The position numbers and the translations under genes were made by a program. From NCBI RefSeq assembly GCF_023078275.1, contig NC_062980.1, forward strand, positions 12,604,783 through 12,668,782: DNA of 64,000 bases, written 5' to 3'. Position 1 is the stretch's first letter. Every line of letters starts with the position of its first letter. A model generated the notes under the pieces. That model did not search any database. It worked only from the letters and a program-made list of their open reading frames with translations, and was not told where the DNA came from. Positions 10,392 to 21,708 of the stretch are shown one piece after another. Source of the stretch: Leguminivora glycinivorella (lineage: Eukaryota > Arthropoda > Insecta > Lepidoptera > Tortricidae).

Positions 10392-12411
10392 ACACAGGTC
10401 TTACACGTTTGCGAACGTGTGTAACGGATATTATGCGTCGTTGCTAATTTGAATTCCCATCTACGCAGGAAGTTACAATATTAGTAATTTATTATGAATC
10501 AATCAAATTTACACGCCGTGACTTGGTCCTGACATTAATTTAATTTTAACAGCATATGTTACATTGAATATGAAATTGAAATTTCTATGTTTCAATTAGA
10601 TACATATAGGGGAGTGAAGCGAAAACAAATCTCACATATAAAATTTGGTATGTACATATATTTCATAACCATAATGTGGCATACTTTACTATTTGTAATT
10701 TGGTGCAAATGGCGTTAGAAAATATTGGTGCATGTTGGATTAGATTTAGTTCTCTCAATTGAAAAGTTTTCTCAATTGCATTGAAAATTTTTAAGTAAAG
10801 TTTATTTCGGTAATGGAATTTATAATGATTATGCAACTAAGTGGCTGCTGACCTTTAATCAAGTTTTATTTAATCAAGTTTTTGGCTAAGTTTCAAAACA
10901 ATGAGTCATCTAAAGGTGTGTTGGCAATGACATTCCCAGACTTAAGATGGGACTATAAATTACCTACTTTGATTCTTTAGATATGTATTTTAGACAACTA
11001 TTTAAAAGACTACGATTTTATAAATGAAACAAGCAATCCACCTCGGCTTCAACGGGTTAACAAAATATACAACATTAGCAATGCTCTTTTTGGTTTAGCC
11101 CGAATATTTTAATCCATTTATAAAATAAGTCAGCCTTAGGACTACAAAACATATGTATAGTATAAAAGGCACACTTGAAAGAAATATTTACAGTTAATTT
11201 TGGACAATAGTTGGGAGCTTTGGACTATAAGTTGCCTTCCTCAAGGATCACTCTATTGATATATGAAAAACCGGACGAAAATCGAAAACGCACAGAAGCG
11301 ACGACGGTTTTTAATATGTATTAGATAGATATGTATAGATAAAAAAGAACTTGTACGTGCTCTGAGTGTGTTATATGTAGAAGGGTACAATTAAGAGCCA
11401 TCAAGTGCAAAACGGATAACATTTCCATTCAATTATGTACCAATTATCTAATAAATGACGTTTATTATATTACGGATCGTCCATGAATACTCGTACTTAA
11501 TTGTGTGGATATCTCGGTTGCGCCTTATTATGTTTTTCTATACATATTTTTCATTCTTTGAACAATAATTGTACGTTTAAATGATAAATATTCTTTATAG
11601 GGGCGAGACTTCTGAAATGTATATTAATAGAAATATATTGCATAAGTATAGTAACATAATACATACTTGTTTTATGAATCATTACGTGGAATCATTATTA
11701 TTTATTTTATTGCATGATTGTATAAAGTAATAGTAATTGCCTTTACTTATAAAATGTTCTAAAAACAAGAAGGGGTATAAGTAGATAGTTTATTCAAATT
11801 TGAATTCCTATAATTTCATACTCTTGCTTGCTCTTTGAGGGATATAAGCTTTTTTTCTTATAAAACATGTTCTTACAGAAAAACGTTCTAATAACAAATT
11901 GAAATATGTATAAATACCTCTAATAACGTAGCAAACTAAACATTAAGTTGAGTAAAAGTAGCAATAACAAGTGGCTCCTAACCATAGATTAATAAATTAA
12001 ATCCACCCGAGTTCTGATAGAACATAATAAAATTAGATAACCCGCGGATCTGGGGAAAGCATCACTTCTCAGGCGCGGGCATTGTTCTCGCAATTACGAG
12101 GCAGGTCGTGTGCTCCCATTGGCTGCAGAGTGCAAGTCTGCAGATCATCAACCAATTTATATTGTACCGCTCTAAGAAATTTGCATCAACCACATTTTTA
12201 TACCGGCCAAATGTGGGATACAGGCGCGAAAGAGACGCCATCTCTACGAATTTCTGGTATCCCGAATGATGGCAGCATCACACCTGTGCTTAAGTCTACA
12301 GTGAGCTGAACTTTTGCAGCTGATAGCACATCTTACTGTTTACATCTACCTCAGCATGAAAATCCCTTTAGCTGTGTCATTGAACTGAATAAAAGGATTT
12401 TCAGGAGGCCG
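10392..12411. other. No recognisable feature
   Basis: About 2 kb, mostly AT-rich. From 12037 to 12309 a plus-strand frame stays open (RSCAPIGCRVQVC is one part of it), but no domain is recognised and it is not called. Confidence 0.35.
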
Positions 12412-12514
12412 ATTCTCGAATTTCGAGCGCACTACGTCAATAGACGGCGAAATATATATTACCGAATGTCAGAAACTGGGAATCTAGTAATATTGACATC
12501 AAAAATCGGCCCCT
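12412..12514. mobile_element. MITE family G (GGGGCCGATTTTTGA ends), diverged copy
   Basis: The left end reads aggaggccgattctcgaa and the right end atcaaaaatcggcccctag, matching the ends of the well-preserved copies at 50381-50497 and 51493-51608. Confidence 0.55.
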
Positions 12515-12899
12515 AGATGTTATGTAACTGTAAAATTGATATTAGTAACAGAAGTATGCTCGAGAGAACAATAGTTCTTCTGCATGTAACTCTGTTAGCG
12601 ATGATAACATGTTTGTGTATCCCCTGATTTACTGGCGATGCATGTAGTGCAGTCTTATTATACTGACAAATTGCTTACTCTGGTGCTTTCCACTATATTC
12701 GTAGCGATTGAAAGTGTTTTCCAAAGGAACAACGCAAATATACACAAAATTAATATTTATTATGTATATGTTAGGTACGTGTTATTATAGACATAGACGT
12801 GATATTTATTTAAGAAAAGCTACTTAACATTCCTATGTTTGTTTTTTTTGTATGCTCATCTGCATTTTAACTGTAGTCCTGCGGCGCTGGCTATATTTT

Positions 12900-13430
12900 G
12901 GGCCCTAAGTTAAAAAAATATTAAAGTCGATTTTGTTTTCGTTTATAAATACATTGATAACATATAAATTTAACATTTCGTTTTGGGTCACATTCCTAGG
13001 GTGCTTTTTTAGTAATTTGGTAATTTGTGGTTATAATTTTTAATTTGACCTAATGTGGTAAAAAAAATATTCGAGAGAAAAAATGTAACTGTATTGCATT
13101 TAGAATGATATTTTTAGCGTGTATACGTAGTTTGGGTCAATTTACTCGAGTGCTATATGACAATTTGTCATACCTAGCGAAACAGACACAAAAAAATATT
13201 CATGTTAAAAAAAATAAGAAACGTCGCATTGCCTCCTTTAAATATATCAATAAACTGAAATTGTGTTTTCCTACTCCAGTGCTTGATAAAATTTGCGATA
13301 ATTTAGCAAAAATAGGTTTTTACCATTCCAAAAAAATATTAAAGTTACTAGAGTTCTTATCTTATTAACTAAAAAGACAAGATAAATAAGATACGTGAAT
13401 TTGGGTAAGTTTAATAGAATGCTTCGAAAA
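12900..13430 (+). repeat. Degenerate ~140-bp tandem repeat, plus orientation
   Basis: The word tttgggtca or its variant recurs at about 12985, 13134, 13265 and 13403. A second word, aaaaaaatatt, recurs in step at about 12914, 13056, 13190 and 13330. Spacing is 131-149 bp. Units are highly diverged apart from these anchors. The reverse-oriented relative lies at 20720-21190. Confidence 0.6.
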
Positions 13431-13436
13431 ATAATA

Positions 13437-13640
13437 CGGTATTAATATTTGCGTTCGATCAAGTCAAGCGAGCGCAGTGACGCGGGTAGTGTAGGTATTA
13501 TGATACCGACCGCGCGGCCGTGGCGCGGCAGCGGGGAAGGGCAATGACCTCTCTCGACATTCGACAAACCGCACGTTGTGTACAAAACGCCAAAATTTAT
13601 TTCAACTGTGCGCATCACGCTATTTAATGCTAAGCCTGAA
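13437..13640. other. GC-rich island
   Basis: The DNA is rich in CpG around 13500-13545 (gaccgcgcggccgtggcgcgg). There is no open frame of note. It could be an unmethylated regulatory element or a repeat relic; the sequence does not decide. Confidence 0.3.
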
Positions 13641-14057
13641 AGGGTTGTATTTGATAAGACTACTAGAGTAACAATTTTAACTTAATATACCTATTTTCCA
13701 CATGCGTCAGTAAATAATTTAATTTATAAATAATAAATTTAGTATACATCGTGGAATCTACTACTACTACTGCCAAATAAAATAATGCGATTTATCATCT
13801 AAGTACTTTAGACTTATATTTAAGTGTGTCACTCACTATGCAGGTAGCTGAGCGCTTATCTTTCAATATGAATCCACATACATAAAATATATATAATTCA
13901 ATGAGCTAACACACGCGCCGCCGATTATTCATATTTTATTTTGAAGTACATGTGGGGATCGACGTTGGTACGAGATCATATTATATCGTAAAATGGTGAG
14001 GAATTTATATGTAGAAAGTACAGGATTATAAAGCAAAATACAGGATGTACTTTTATT

Positions 14058-14437
14058 TAAAGTCACACACAGGTCGAACGCGATTAATTAACATTATTTT
14101 TACCTTTTTTCCCAACGTTTCGGCCAGGTTGCACTGGCCGTGGTCGCGGAAGACTGACGTCCCAGCAAAGTGTCACCGGAGATGTAAACAACACAAAACT
14201 ACCCGATATTAATTTATATAAATGTTCGGGGTAGACAAATAAATATAATCTACCCGCTTTTAGTTATTGTTTATTTCCCACCGCACGACACACAGCACTC
14301 ACAACATCCGCGCACTGGTCCGAAGATAGATCTTTTGGTTTGAACATTTGAATCACTGGTCCCCATGTTGGCGATAATCTATACCCGTCTTCCCTGTTAA
14401 AGTTTTGTGTGTGTTTGTTGTGTGTGACTTTAAATAT
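14058..14437 (-). mobile_element. Penelope-like or related retroelement remnant with inverted tips
   Basis: The segment is bounded by atttaaagtcacacac and its reverse complement gtgtgtgactttaaat. On the minus strand a frame ending at 14264 reads NREDGYRLSPTWGPVIQMF, which resembles the C-terminal end of Penelope-type reverse transcriptases as I recall them. A conserved-looking non-coding block around aacgtttcggccaggttgc follows. The catalytic part is absent. Family assignment is tentative. Confidence 0.4.
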
Positions 14438-14580
14438 GTGTACAAAGCGCGAGAACTTAAAGTGTTAGGATGTACTTTTTATAACCGGCAATATTTAACG
14501 TGGTGAAGTCATATAACTGATATCGAATACAAAACACTAAACGCCCAATGGACTTGCCTCGCGTGACGTCACGTAGTGTT

Positions 14581-15088
14581 TTTAGGGTTCCGTAGTCAAC
14601 TAGGAACCCTTATAGTTTCGCCATGTCTGTCTGTCCGTCCGTCCGTCCGCGGATAATCTCAGTAACCGTAAGCGCTAGAAAGCTGAAATTTGGTACCAAT
14701 ATGTATATCAATCACGCCAACAAAGTGCAAAAATAAAAAATGGAAAAAAATGTTTTGTTAGGGTAACCCCCCCTGCCCCCCCCCCCTACATGTAAAGTGG
14801 GGGTTGATATTTTTTTTTTCATTCCAACCCCAACGTGTGATATATTGTTGGATAGGTATTTAAAAATGAATAAGAGTTTACTAAGATCGTTTTTTGATAA
14901 TATTAATATTTTCGGAAATAATCGCTCCTAAAGGAAAAAAAGTGCGTCCCCCCCCCCTCTAACTTTTGAACCATATGTTTAAAAAATATGAAAAAAAAAT
15001 TTTATAAAGACTTTCTAGGAAAATTGTTTTGAACTTGATAGGTTCAGTAGTTTTTGAGAAAAATACGAAAAACTACGGAACCCTACAC
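14581..15088 (+). repeat. Interspersed repeat family S, copy 1
   Basis: It starts tttagggttccgtagtcaac, has the CCGT-rich tract at about 14633-14650, and ends aaaactacggaaccctac. It matches the reverse-oriented copy at 57563-58126 over its whole length. No coding frame is visible. The two termini are partly inverted (ttagggttccgtag and ctacggaaccctac). Confidence 0.8.
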
Positions 15089-15305
15089 GAAATCTTTCCT
15101 CAAATTACTATTAAGCCAATCTTATCCTATCCTACCTGTCGTTTAAACAAAGATGAAATAAAATAACTTAGTTCTTTGCATGTTAATTTGGTTAAATATA
15201 ACTTATATATTTTCTTTAAGAATATCATATACTTTTAAATGAGCAATTCTTGTATATTCATTTATTTATCAATTCTATATTCTATTCTATTTTTCTATTT
15301 CTATA

Positions 15306-16360
15306 TAATATAAAGCTGCAACCCGACTGACATTTTTCCAAAAATAGCCAGGAGATTTTGATCAGGTGGCAGTATTTGGTGTGGCTGTGGTAGTATAGAG
15401 GTTGATCTTGCGACCCCGGAAAAATCCGACCGTCGGTCTACCGGTTCCGGGTCAAAAAATGTTGAACGGTCTGGCCAAACGGCAGGAGATAGCCGGGGGG
15501 TGCTCGACTAAAATGTCATAGAGGACCCTGGGCAGTTTTTGACGCCGCCATTTTTTTTTTCAAAATGGCCGACTTTTTTTTGAAGATTTTTCAAGTTTGT
15601 CGTAGAGTGTCGTAAACATGTCGAACGCTATATCGACTTAATACGTGAGTAACCCGCTTAAAATATTTTTAAATATGTATGAGTCTCACGGGAGTTTTAT
15701 AGTTAAAATTGTCGTAGAGTGCTCAAATTTTTGTTGTAGAATCTCCAAGAGGCCTTGATTGGAATGAAATAAAAAAAAATTGAAAAATACTACAAATGTG
15801 AGAAAACTGGCCACTTTTGTTTTGTATGGCAACTTTTAAACGGTAAGAGATAGCCGGGGCTGCTCGACCAAATGTCATACAGGGTTTTAAGTAGAAAAAA
15901 GTTTCATTAAAAAAATCAATATGGCTGACTTTTTTTTTTGAAAAATTTCAAAATGGTCCTAGCGCGCTGAGATTTGTCACACGGGTGGACGGCCACCCGA
16001 AGATTAGCTTCGCTGAAATTTGTTATGTAGGGGTTCTCGGGGTTGGAAAATCGATCTAGCGTAGCCTTAGGTCCCGGAAAACGGCGAATTATGGAGTTTT
16101 AATGAGTTTTTCTTTCGCGTTAGTAAACGTTAAATATGGTCGTTAATTTCGCCCCGCGCACATCGGCTGCGCTTAGCTTAGTCGTACGAGGTCGGTCTAA
16201 TGTTCGCAGACAGATTGCAGGTGTCAGGGTTTCGAATCCCGGCCAGAAATTAAGTTTTAATTTTTTGTTTTGTTTTTTTTTTGTTCTTGTATTTATAAGT
16301 TTTTTTTTCTAAAGACGTGATATAATAAAATAGAACCGAGCGAAGCTCGGCCGTCCAGAT
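15306..16360 (+). repeat. Large repeat, left arm of an inverted pair
   Basis: It starts taatataaagctgcaac and runs through ctggccaaacggcaggagat, several aaaatggc words, and the ggtggacggcca block near 15990. A later part (16160-16260) has a tRNA-like B box, ggtttcgaatcccgg. About 700 bp from 15306 matches 18030-19521 in reverse orientation, once the inserted transposon there is removed. Confidence 0.7.
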
Positions 16361-17499
16361 GTTTTAGGATATTATTTATTGATTGGCTGCAAGAAATGCC
16401 TAGGAGTATTGGCCGAACGGTAATTAACAAAAATTACACAGTCAAAAGTTTAATTGTCATTAACCATTAAAAATTAATGAACGCCAATTGTCATTAAAGT
16501 TAATGTATTTCGAAAAATAACAAACAAATTATCATCGTAATTAAAGAAATCGTCACGGTGAGTTCGTGGGTGAGCAGTATCCAAGATAGAGCTGACACTG
16601 AGCTGACACTGGCTCGGCTGTACCTAGTAGAACTCAGGTTTGGTACAATATAGAGATTATATAAAGACACGCTGTTTTGGTACGACTCATCATGATAAGC
16701 GCTTGGGAAAGTAGTACCTAAGCTTTAGCTCATGCTGAACCCTGAGTCCTGTTAGCGTAGCCAGCGTTTTTGGGTATCTCTTTATGATATCACTGCATGA
16801 TTTGTTTTGTTGATTTTTACGCTGGGTGACGTTTGCTCTTAACGCGGTTGTACAAAATGGCCGAGGCGATGCCAGTCACGGACGTCTGAAAACTGTCACG
16901 ACTTCGAAACTAGTCTCCAAAGTACTATATAAAAAGTTTTCACAAAACAACAGTTAAAGCTTTTGAAATGGTTGATACTGTAGGTATCTCGAAAATAATA
17001 GATACATCATTTCCTTATTGAGGAATTATACTATGAAATAATAAAATCATCCCCTATCAAAAATAAACACGCCAGTGTTAAAGCCTGTTAAAGGTATGGC
17101 AAAAACCATCGTTTTGAACTATGATTTTAATATATATCCATAATTTTAAACAGGCCTATCACAGCTCTCGTTAAATAGTACTTAGATACGAGAGACTAAT
17201 ACGATTGGTCGGCCGAAGGCAAGACAACTCATTGTGATTCGCTGAGACGCTGCTGCAAAAGAATACAAATAGATAAACATTTTCATTAAACTTAACTATC
17301 TTATAATTTAATCTGGGGGCACGGCAGTACCCCCGCCAAGTCGAGCACGAAGCCAACACTGCCGTACCATCCTTTACTGGAACCATTTCGCCGCATTTTC
17401 AGGCCCCTATTTGAGAACCTCTGGATAAGACCGGAACGCAGAAATTTTCGTCGTCTAGTAAGCTATAATAACATACTTAAAACTCAAAATTGCAAGTCT
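16361..17499. other. Spacer between the two inverted repeat copies
   Basis: About 1.1 kb of mostly AT-rich DNA. A more GC-rich block at 17310-17450 (ggcacggcagtacccccgcc) looks like part of another repeat. No exon is supported. Confidence 0.35.
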
Positions 17500-18525
17500 G
17501 TACGTCGCAACACGGGTGGATAGCCGCCCCAAGATTAGTATACAAAAAGAAAATTTCTAAAAATTCAAAATGGCTGCCTTTGAACGCCAATTGAAATTTG
17601 TATGGAGGTTTTTTTAATCGCCATAGCTCCGTAACGGTAGGAAAAAGGTTAAAGTGCTTGAACTAATGTTGTACAGTTATCTTAGGTCCATCGAATGGCA
17701 TTTACAAAATTTCAAAATGGCCGACTTTGAATTTTTTTTTTATCTTCGGTCCGAGCGCGGTAAAATTTGGCACGTGGTAAAAACGGGGGCCTAAAATAGG
17801 AACGAGAATTTTTTTTTTTGAAAAGTCAAAAACGGCGGCGAGAGGGGACAAAGTCAAATTTCCCAAAATCAAAGTCGGTCATTTTGAAATTGTGTAGTTC
17901 AAGCTTTTTTGACCTTTTTCCTACCGTTACGGAGATATGGTTATTAAAAAAATCTTCCATACAAATTTCAATTTGCCCACAAAGGCCGCCATTTGAAATT
18001 TTTCAATAATATTCTTTTTGAATACTAATCCGTCGGCCGTCCACTCGTGTGCCAAATCTCAGCGCGCTAGGACCATTTTGAAATTTAAAAAAAAGTCGGC
18101 CATTTTGAATTTTTTTAATACAACTTTTTTCTACTCCGAGATCTGTATGACATTTGGTCGAGCACCCCGGCTATCTCTTACGATTTAAAAGTTGCCATAC
18201 AAAACAAAAGTAGCCAGTTTTCTCACATTTGTCGCATTTTTCAATTTTTTTTTATTTCATTATAATCAAGGCTGCTTGGAGATTCTACGACCAAAATTAG
18301 AGTGCTCTACGACAAACTTGAAAAATCGTCTAAAAAAGACGGTCATTTTGAAAAAAAAATGGCAGCGTCAAAAACAACCCAGGGTCCTCTATGACATTTG
18401 GTCGAACACCCCTTGGCTATTTCCCGCCGTTTGGTCAGGCCGTCCAACATTTTTTTACCTGGAACAGGTAGACCGACGGTCGGATTTTTACAGGGTTGCA
18501 GGACAAACCTCTATACGGCCACACC

Positions 18526-19440
18526 GGGATACCCCCATTTGCCAGAATTTCATTTGCCATAATTTTATTTGCCATCCTATTCAACAATCATAATATTGTT
18601 TCTCATAACATCTTATGCCATAATCATTGTTTACTATATTAATCTAGTGCCAGAAACTTTGTTTCCCATAAAGTCAGTTTCCATAATGTCATTTGTCAGA
18701 ATCATCGAAATCCTTGTCATACAAATTAGCGTCCAGAAAAGTCAATTTCCATAATGTGCTTTGGCAGAATCGAAAACTACTATAATAGGTACTAGAAGGA
18801 CTAGAGAATGAAACTGCTATCAGAAAGTAGGTTAGGTTAGGTTAGCAGTGTGACCCCCTGGAAAATGAAACTGCTATCAGAAAGTAGGTTAGGTTAGGTT
18901 AGAACTGTGAACCTCTGGAAAAGGAAACTGCTTGAAAAGTAGGTTAGGTTAGGTTAGAACTGTGACCCCCCGGAAAATGAAAATACTATCAGACAGTAGG
19001 TTAGGTTAGGTTAGAACTGCGACCCCCTGGAAAATGAAACTGCTATCAGAAAGTAGGTTAGGTTAGGTTAGAACTGTGACCCCCTGGAGAATGAAACTGC
19101 TGGAAAAGTAGGTTAGGTTAGGTTAAAACTGTGACCCCTGGAAAATGAAACTGCTATCAGAAAGTAGGTTAGGTTAGGTAATAATATGGGCAACAATTAA
19201 TATGGCAATAATTGCTTATGGCGTTTGAATATTCTATGAAACCATATTATTGCACTTAATAATATGGCTAACAAATAGTATGGCATTGTATGATTATGGA
19301 AGGTAATATTCGGATAAACAACGAGTATGTCATATGATTTTTATGGTAAACAAATCATTCGGGCAAATGAAATTCAGGCAAGTTAGATTCGGGCAAATGA
19401 ATATTATGTTAAATGACTGTCGGGCAAACAATAGACAACC
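18526..19440. mobile_element. Non-autonomous transposon carrying TTAGG arrays, element A
   Basis: It is flanked by the direct repeat ggccacacc (18517-18525 and 19441-19449). The left end is gggatacccccatttgcc; the right end, reversed, is ggttgtctattgtttgcc. The left flank has many degenerate tttgccataat words; the right flank has the same word reversed (atatggcaa and similar). The core holds seven TTAGG-containing units. The element splits the repeat at 17500-19521. It has no transposase frame. Superfamily unknown: the 9-bp duplication would fit Mutator-like or Merlin-like elements, but that is inference. Confidence 0.75.
18827..19182 (+). repeat. Seven 55-57 bp units with (TTAGG)n motif
   Basis: Each unit contains gtaggttaggttaggttag. 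Starts fall at 18827, 18884, 18939, 18996, 19053, 19108 and 19164. Between motifs lies a variant of aactgtgaccccctggaaaa, with either a long form (ctatcagaaa) or a short form (ctggaaaa or cttgaaaa). TTAGG is the ancestral insect telomere repeat, but these arrays lie inside a transposon. Confidence 0.9.
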
Positions 19441-19523
19441 GGCCACACCAAACACTGCCACCGGCGGAACCTCCTTCTGGCTGTTTTTTGAAAAATGTCA
19501 GTCGTGTTGCAGCTTTATATTAC

Positions 19524-19701
19524 ACTAGCTTTTGCACGCGGCGTCGCTCGCGTTAGAAAGAGACAAAAAGTAGCCTATGTCACTCTCCATCCTTTCAACT
19601 ATCTCCACTTAAAAAAATCACGTCAATTCGTCGCTCCGTTTTTCCGTGAAAGACGGAGAAACAAACAGACATACTTTCGCATTTATAATATTAGTATGGA
19701 T
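19524..19701 (+). repeat. Interspersed repeat family T, copy 1
   Basis: It starts actagcttttgcacgcgg and ends taatattagtatggat, with gtcactctccatcctttcaa and cgtgaaagacgg between. It is one of nine copies in the window. It is short, non-coding and abundant in lepidopteran genomes; it is probably a retroposon tail, but the class is not shown by the sequence. Confidence 0.8.
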
Positions 19702-20226
19702 AGATAAATGTAAGTAAAAAAAATACATAAGTATTTTGATTACCATTTTTCTAAGGTAGGGTTAAATTCGAAACCAATTGAGGTAATGTCGAAAATCTGT
19801 AAAAAGGATACTAATGCCATATAATGAGAATAATTACAATAATGGCTACCGCAGTCTCACCACCTGTGTTTGCACACACGCGCGCGCACAGAGACACACG
19901 CGGCGGGGGACTTTGTTTTATAAGGTGTACAGATATATTATGCCGCCGTGCGCTTCGTGTTCATTATAAATGAAAATTAAGGAAAATATAGGAAATAATA
20001 TTCAAGTTACAATTTATTGTTTTTGGATTTTGTATCCATTTGCATCCATAAATATTTCCCGTCATAAAAATTACACCCTGTATTGTGGAACTAAAAACTG
20101 AAATCAATAGTTACAATAATATAATCACGGTGTATGAATAGGAGCGCCGGATCGAATTAGGTACTTCAATATCGGGACAAAAGGTTCTGGAGTTTCGAGG
20201 ATTTCGTAGGGAAATGTAAAATAATA
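19702..20226. other. No recognisable feature
   Basis: There is a GC-rich patch near 19875-19960 with cacacgcgcgcgcac. No exon is supported. Confidence 0.35.
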
Positions 20227-20358
20227 GTGCATTAGGGTAATTCCGAAAGTCGTCTAATTACGAAAGTCACATAAAAATCACCATTATTTCCATCATATCA
20301 AGATTCCCTCTTCGGAATTACCAGAGCATTTTTGTCATTCGGAATTACCCTAATGCAC
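20227..20358. mobile_element. Palindromic MITE, 132 bp
   Basis: The left end gtgcattagggtaattccga is exactly inverted at the right end (cggaattaccctaatgcac). There is no gene. The target duplication is unclear because the flanks are simple AT sequence. Confidence 0.75.
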
Positions 20359-20719
20359 CATAATAAAAATTTACGATAGTTTAGCTAGTTTACTTCGTTT
20401 ATTTTAGATAGTAGACCTTTACGTGTTTTCGACATTTATAATTGGTCTGTTTTCGTTACTAATGTAATAAAGTTCTTAAGGTTACCTACTATGTATAAGT
20501 TTTAATTGGGAAGACTTACAAAAAAATCGGGAGAATCCCGCCAAAGCCCGACCCTCTGGCAATCTTAAATTATGTATGACTGCGCACGAGAAGTAGGTAC
20601 CTACGCCTCGTGTCACAGCGCGGCGTCGCGCCAGCGGCATGCGCCAACCTGATTGGCTATCGGTTGCGCGCCACACAGCGCAAAAATTTAAAATACTACT
20701 CTATTGCGTTGCGTTTTAT

Positions 20720-21190
20720 TCTGCCAAATATTGAAAACCCATGGATGAAAGTGACCCAAATTAAAAATGATGACTTGATATCATTTTATAATAATATAGA
20801 CGTCAACTTATTAACATGAATTTTTTTTTCAGGCTTTGACAGGGTTTTTATAAAAAAAAAATTTTTTTATATATAAGCAATGGATAAAATGTGACACACT
20901 TTAAGAAAATATATATATAATAATGTCCTGAATGGTATAAGACTTCACTTACCAACTCTAATATTTTGTTAGGTGTTTTAGGGCCAATATTAGACATTTT
21001 TAAAATATCATTAAACCCATGGATGAAAATGACCCAAAATGCATATGTACATCGGCAACCACATTGTTTTTATATAGATACAAATAATTTCTTCTCGAAT
21101 ATTTCTTTGACTGAACACTGCTTAAAAATAGAAATACCTAAATTTCGAGCTAAGCAGGTACCTAGGACGACCCAAAATATTATTTTTATA
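20720..21190 (-). repeat. Degenerate ~140-bp tandem repeat, minus orientation
   Basis: The word atggatgaaaatgaccc or a variant starts at 20741, 20880, 21019 and 21163, with spacings 139, 139 and 144 bp. On the minus strand this reads gggtca, the same anchor as the array at 12900-13430. Unit bodies are strongly diverged. Confidence 0.65.
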
Positions 21191-21403
21191 TTTGATCAAT
21201 AGTCTAAAAACTATATGCAAAAAAGAAGCAACATGAATATTATCGAAACCTCAAAAGCTATCGCTACCCGACTATAGGGAATTATGAAACACAAACAGTG
21301 TTATTAAATCAAAACTTGCGAGACCTTTCTTTGAACAATGCGGATTATTAGCGTGTTTTAGTAGTAGACTACACCATAATATCGTTTTATCATATATTCA
21401 ATC

Positions 21404-21450
21404 AATCAATCAATCAATTTATTTATTTCAGAAATAAAAGAACCATACTT
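21404..21450 (-). repeat. LINE 3'-tail-like microsatellite
   Basis: caatcaatcaatcaat is followed by tttatttatttcagaaataaa. This is the look of the 3' end of a CR1/jockey-type LINE inserted in reverse. It is too short to classify. Confidence 0.4.
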
Positions 21451-21513
21451 TTGTTAGTTACCTAGTAAACATATTTACAAAGACTTATCGCTATGGTTAG
21501 TAACATATTTTTA

Positions 21514-21708
21514 TAAGGTACAGCGGGGCAAAACTCGACTGGGGGACAAATGTATCTGGTCCATTTTTTCCATGTTTTCCAATGTTTGCATTATTAAATA
21601 GAGTGTCCACCGGTTATATATATATAGGCGTGTTCAGTGGATACATGTAGAACTCAACATCATAGAGTAGCAATTGTCCCCAGTCGAGATTTGTCCCGCT
21701 GTACCTTT
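21514..21708. mobile_element. Palindromic MITE family K, copy 2 (well preserved)
   Basis: The left end taaggtacagcggggcaaaa continues to ctcgactgggggaca. The right end is its near-perfect inversion, tgtccccagtcgagatttg ending cgctgtacctt. It is about 195 bp with no gene. It is the better of two copies (the other is at 2341-2530). Confidence 0.85.

Larger units (their letters stand above)
17500..19521 (-). repeat. Large repeat, right arm of an inverted pair, split by a transposon
   Basis: This is the reverse-oriented partner of 15306-16360. It ends gcagctttatatta at 19521, complementing the left arm start. It is interrupted at 18526-19440 by a transposon. It also contains its own internal inversion: 17509-17790 folds back on 17815-18060, with shared words such as taggaaaaaggt and ggcggc near aaaatg. 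Several small frames here are by-products of the repeat. Confidence 0.7.

Noticed and set aside
12037..12309. Cysteine-containing open frame of about 90 codons
   Set aside because: No known domain, no good splice signals at both ends, and part of the sequence resembles repeat words found elsewhere.
18192..18593. 133-codon plus-strand frame
   Set aside because: It runs through the large inverted repeat and into the inserted transposon, so it cannot be one gene.
18827..19182. True interstitial telomere or chromosome fusion scar
   Set aside because: TTAGG units are broken up by a spacer every 57 bp, lie inside a transposon with 9-bp target duplications, and recur in a second element.
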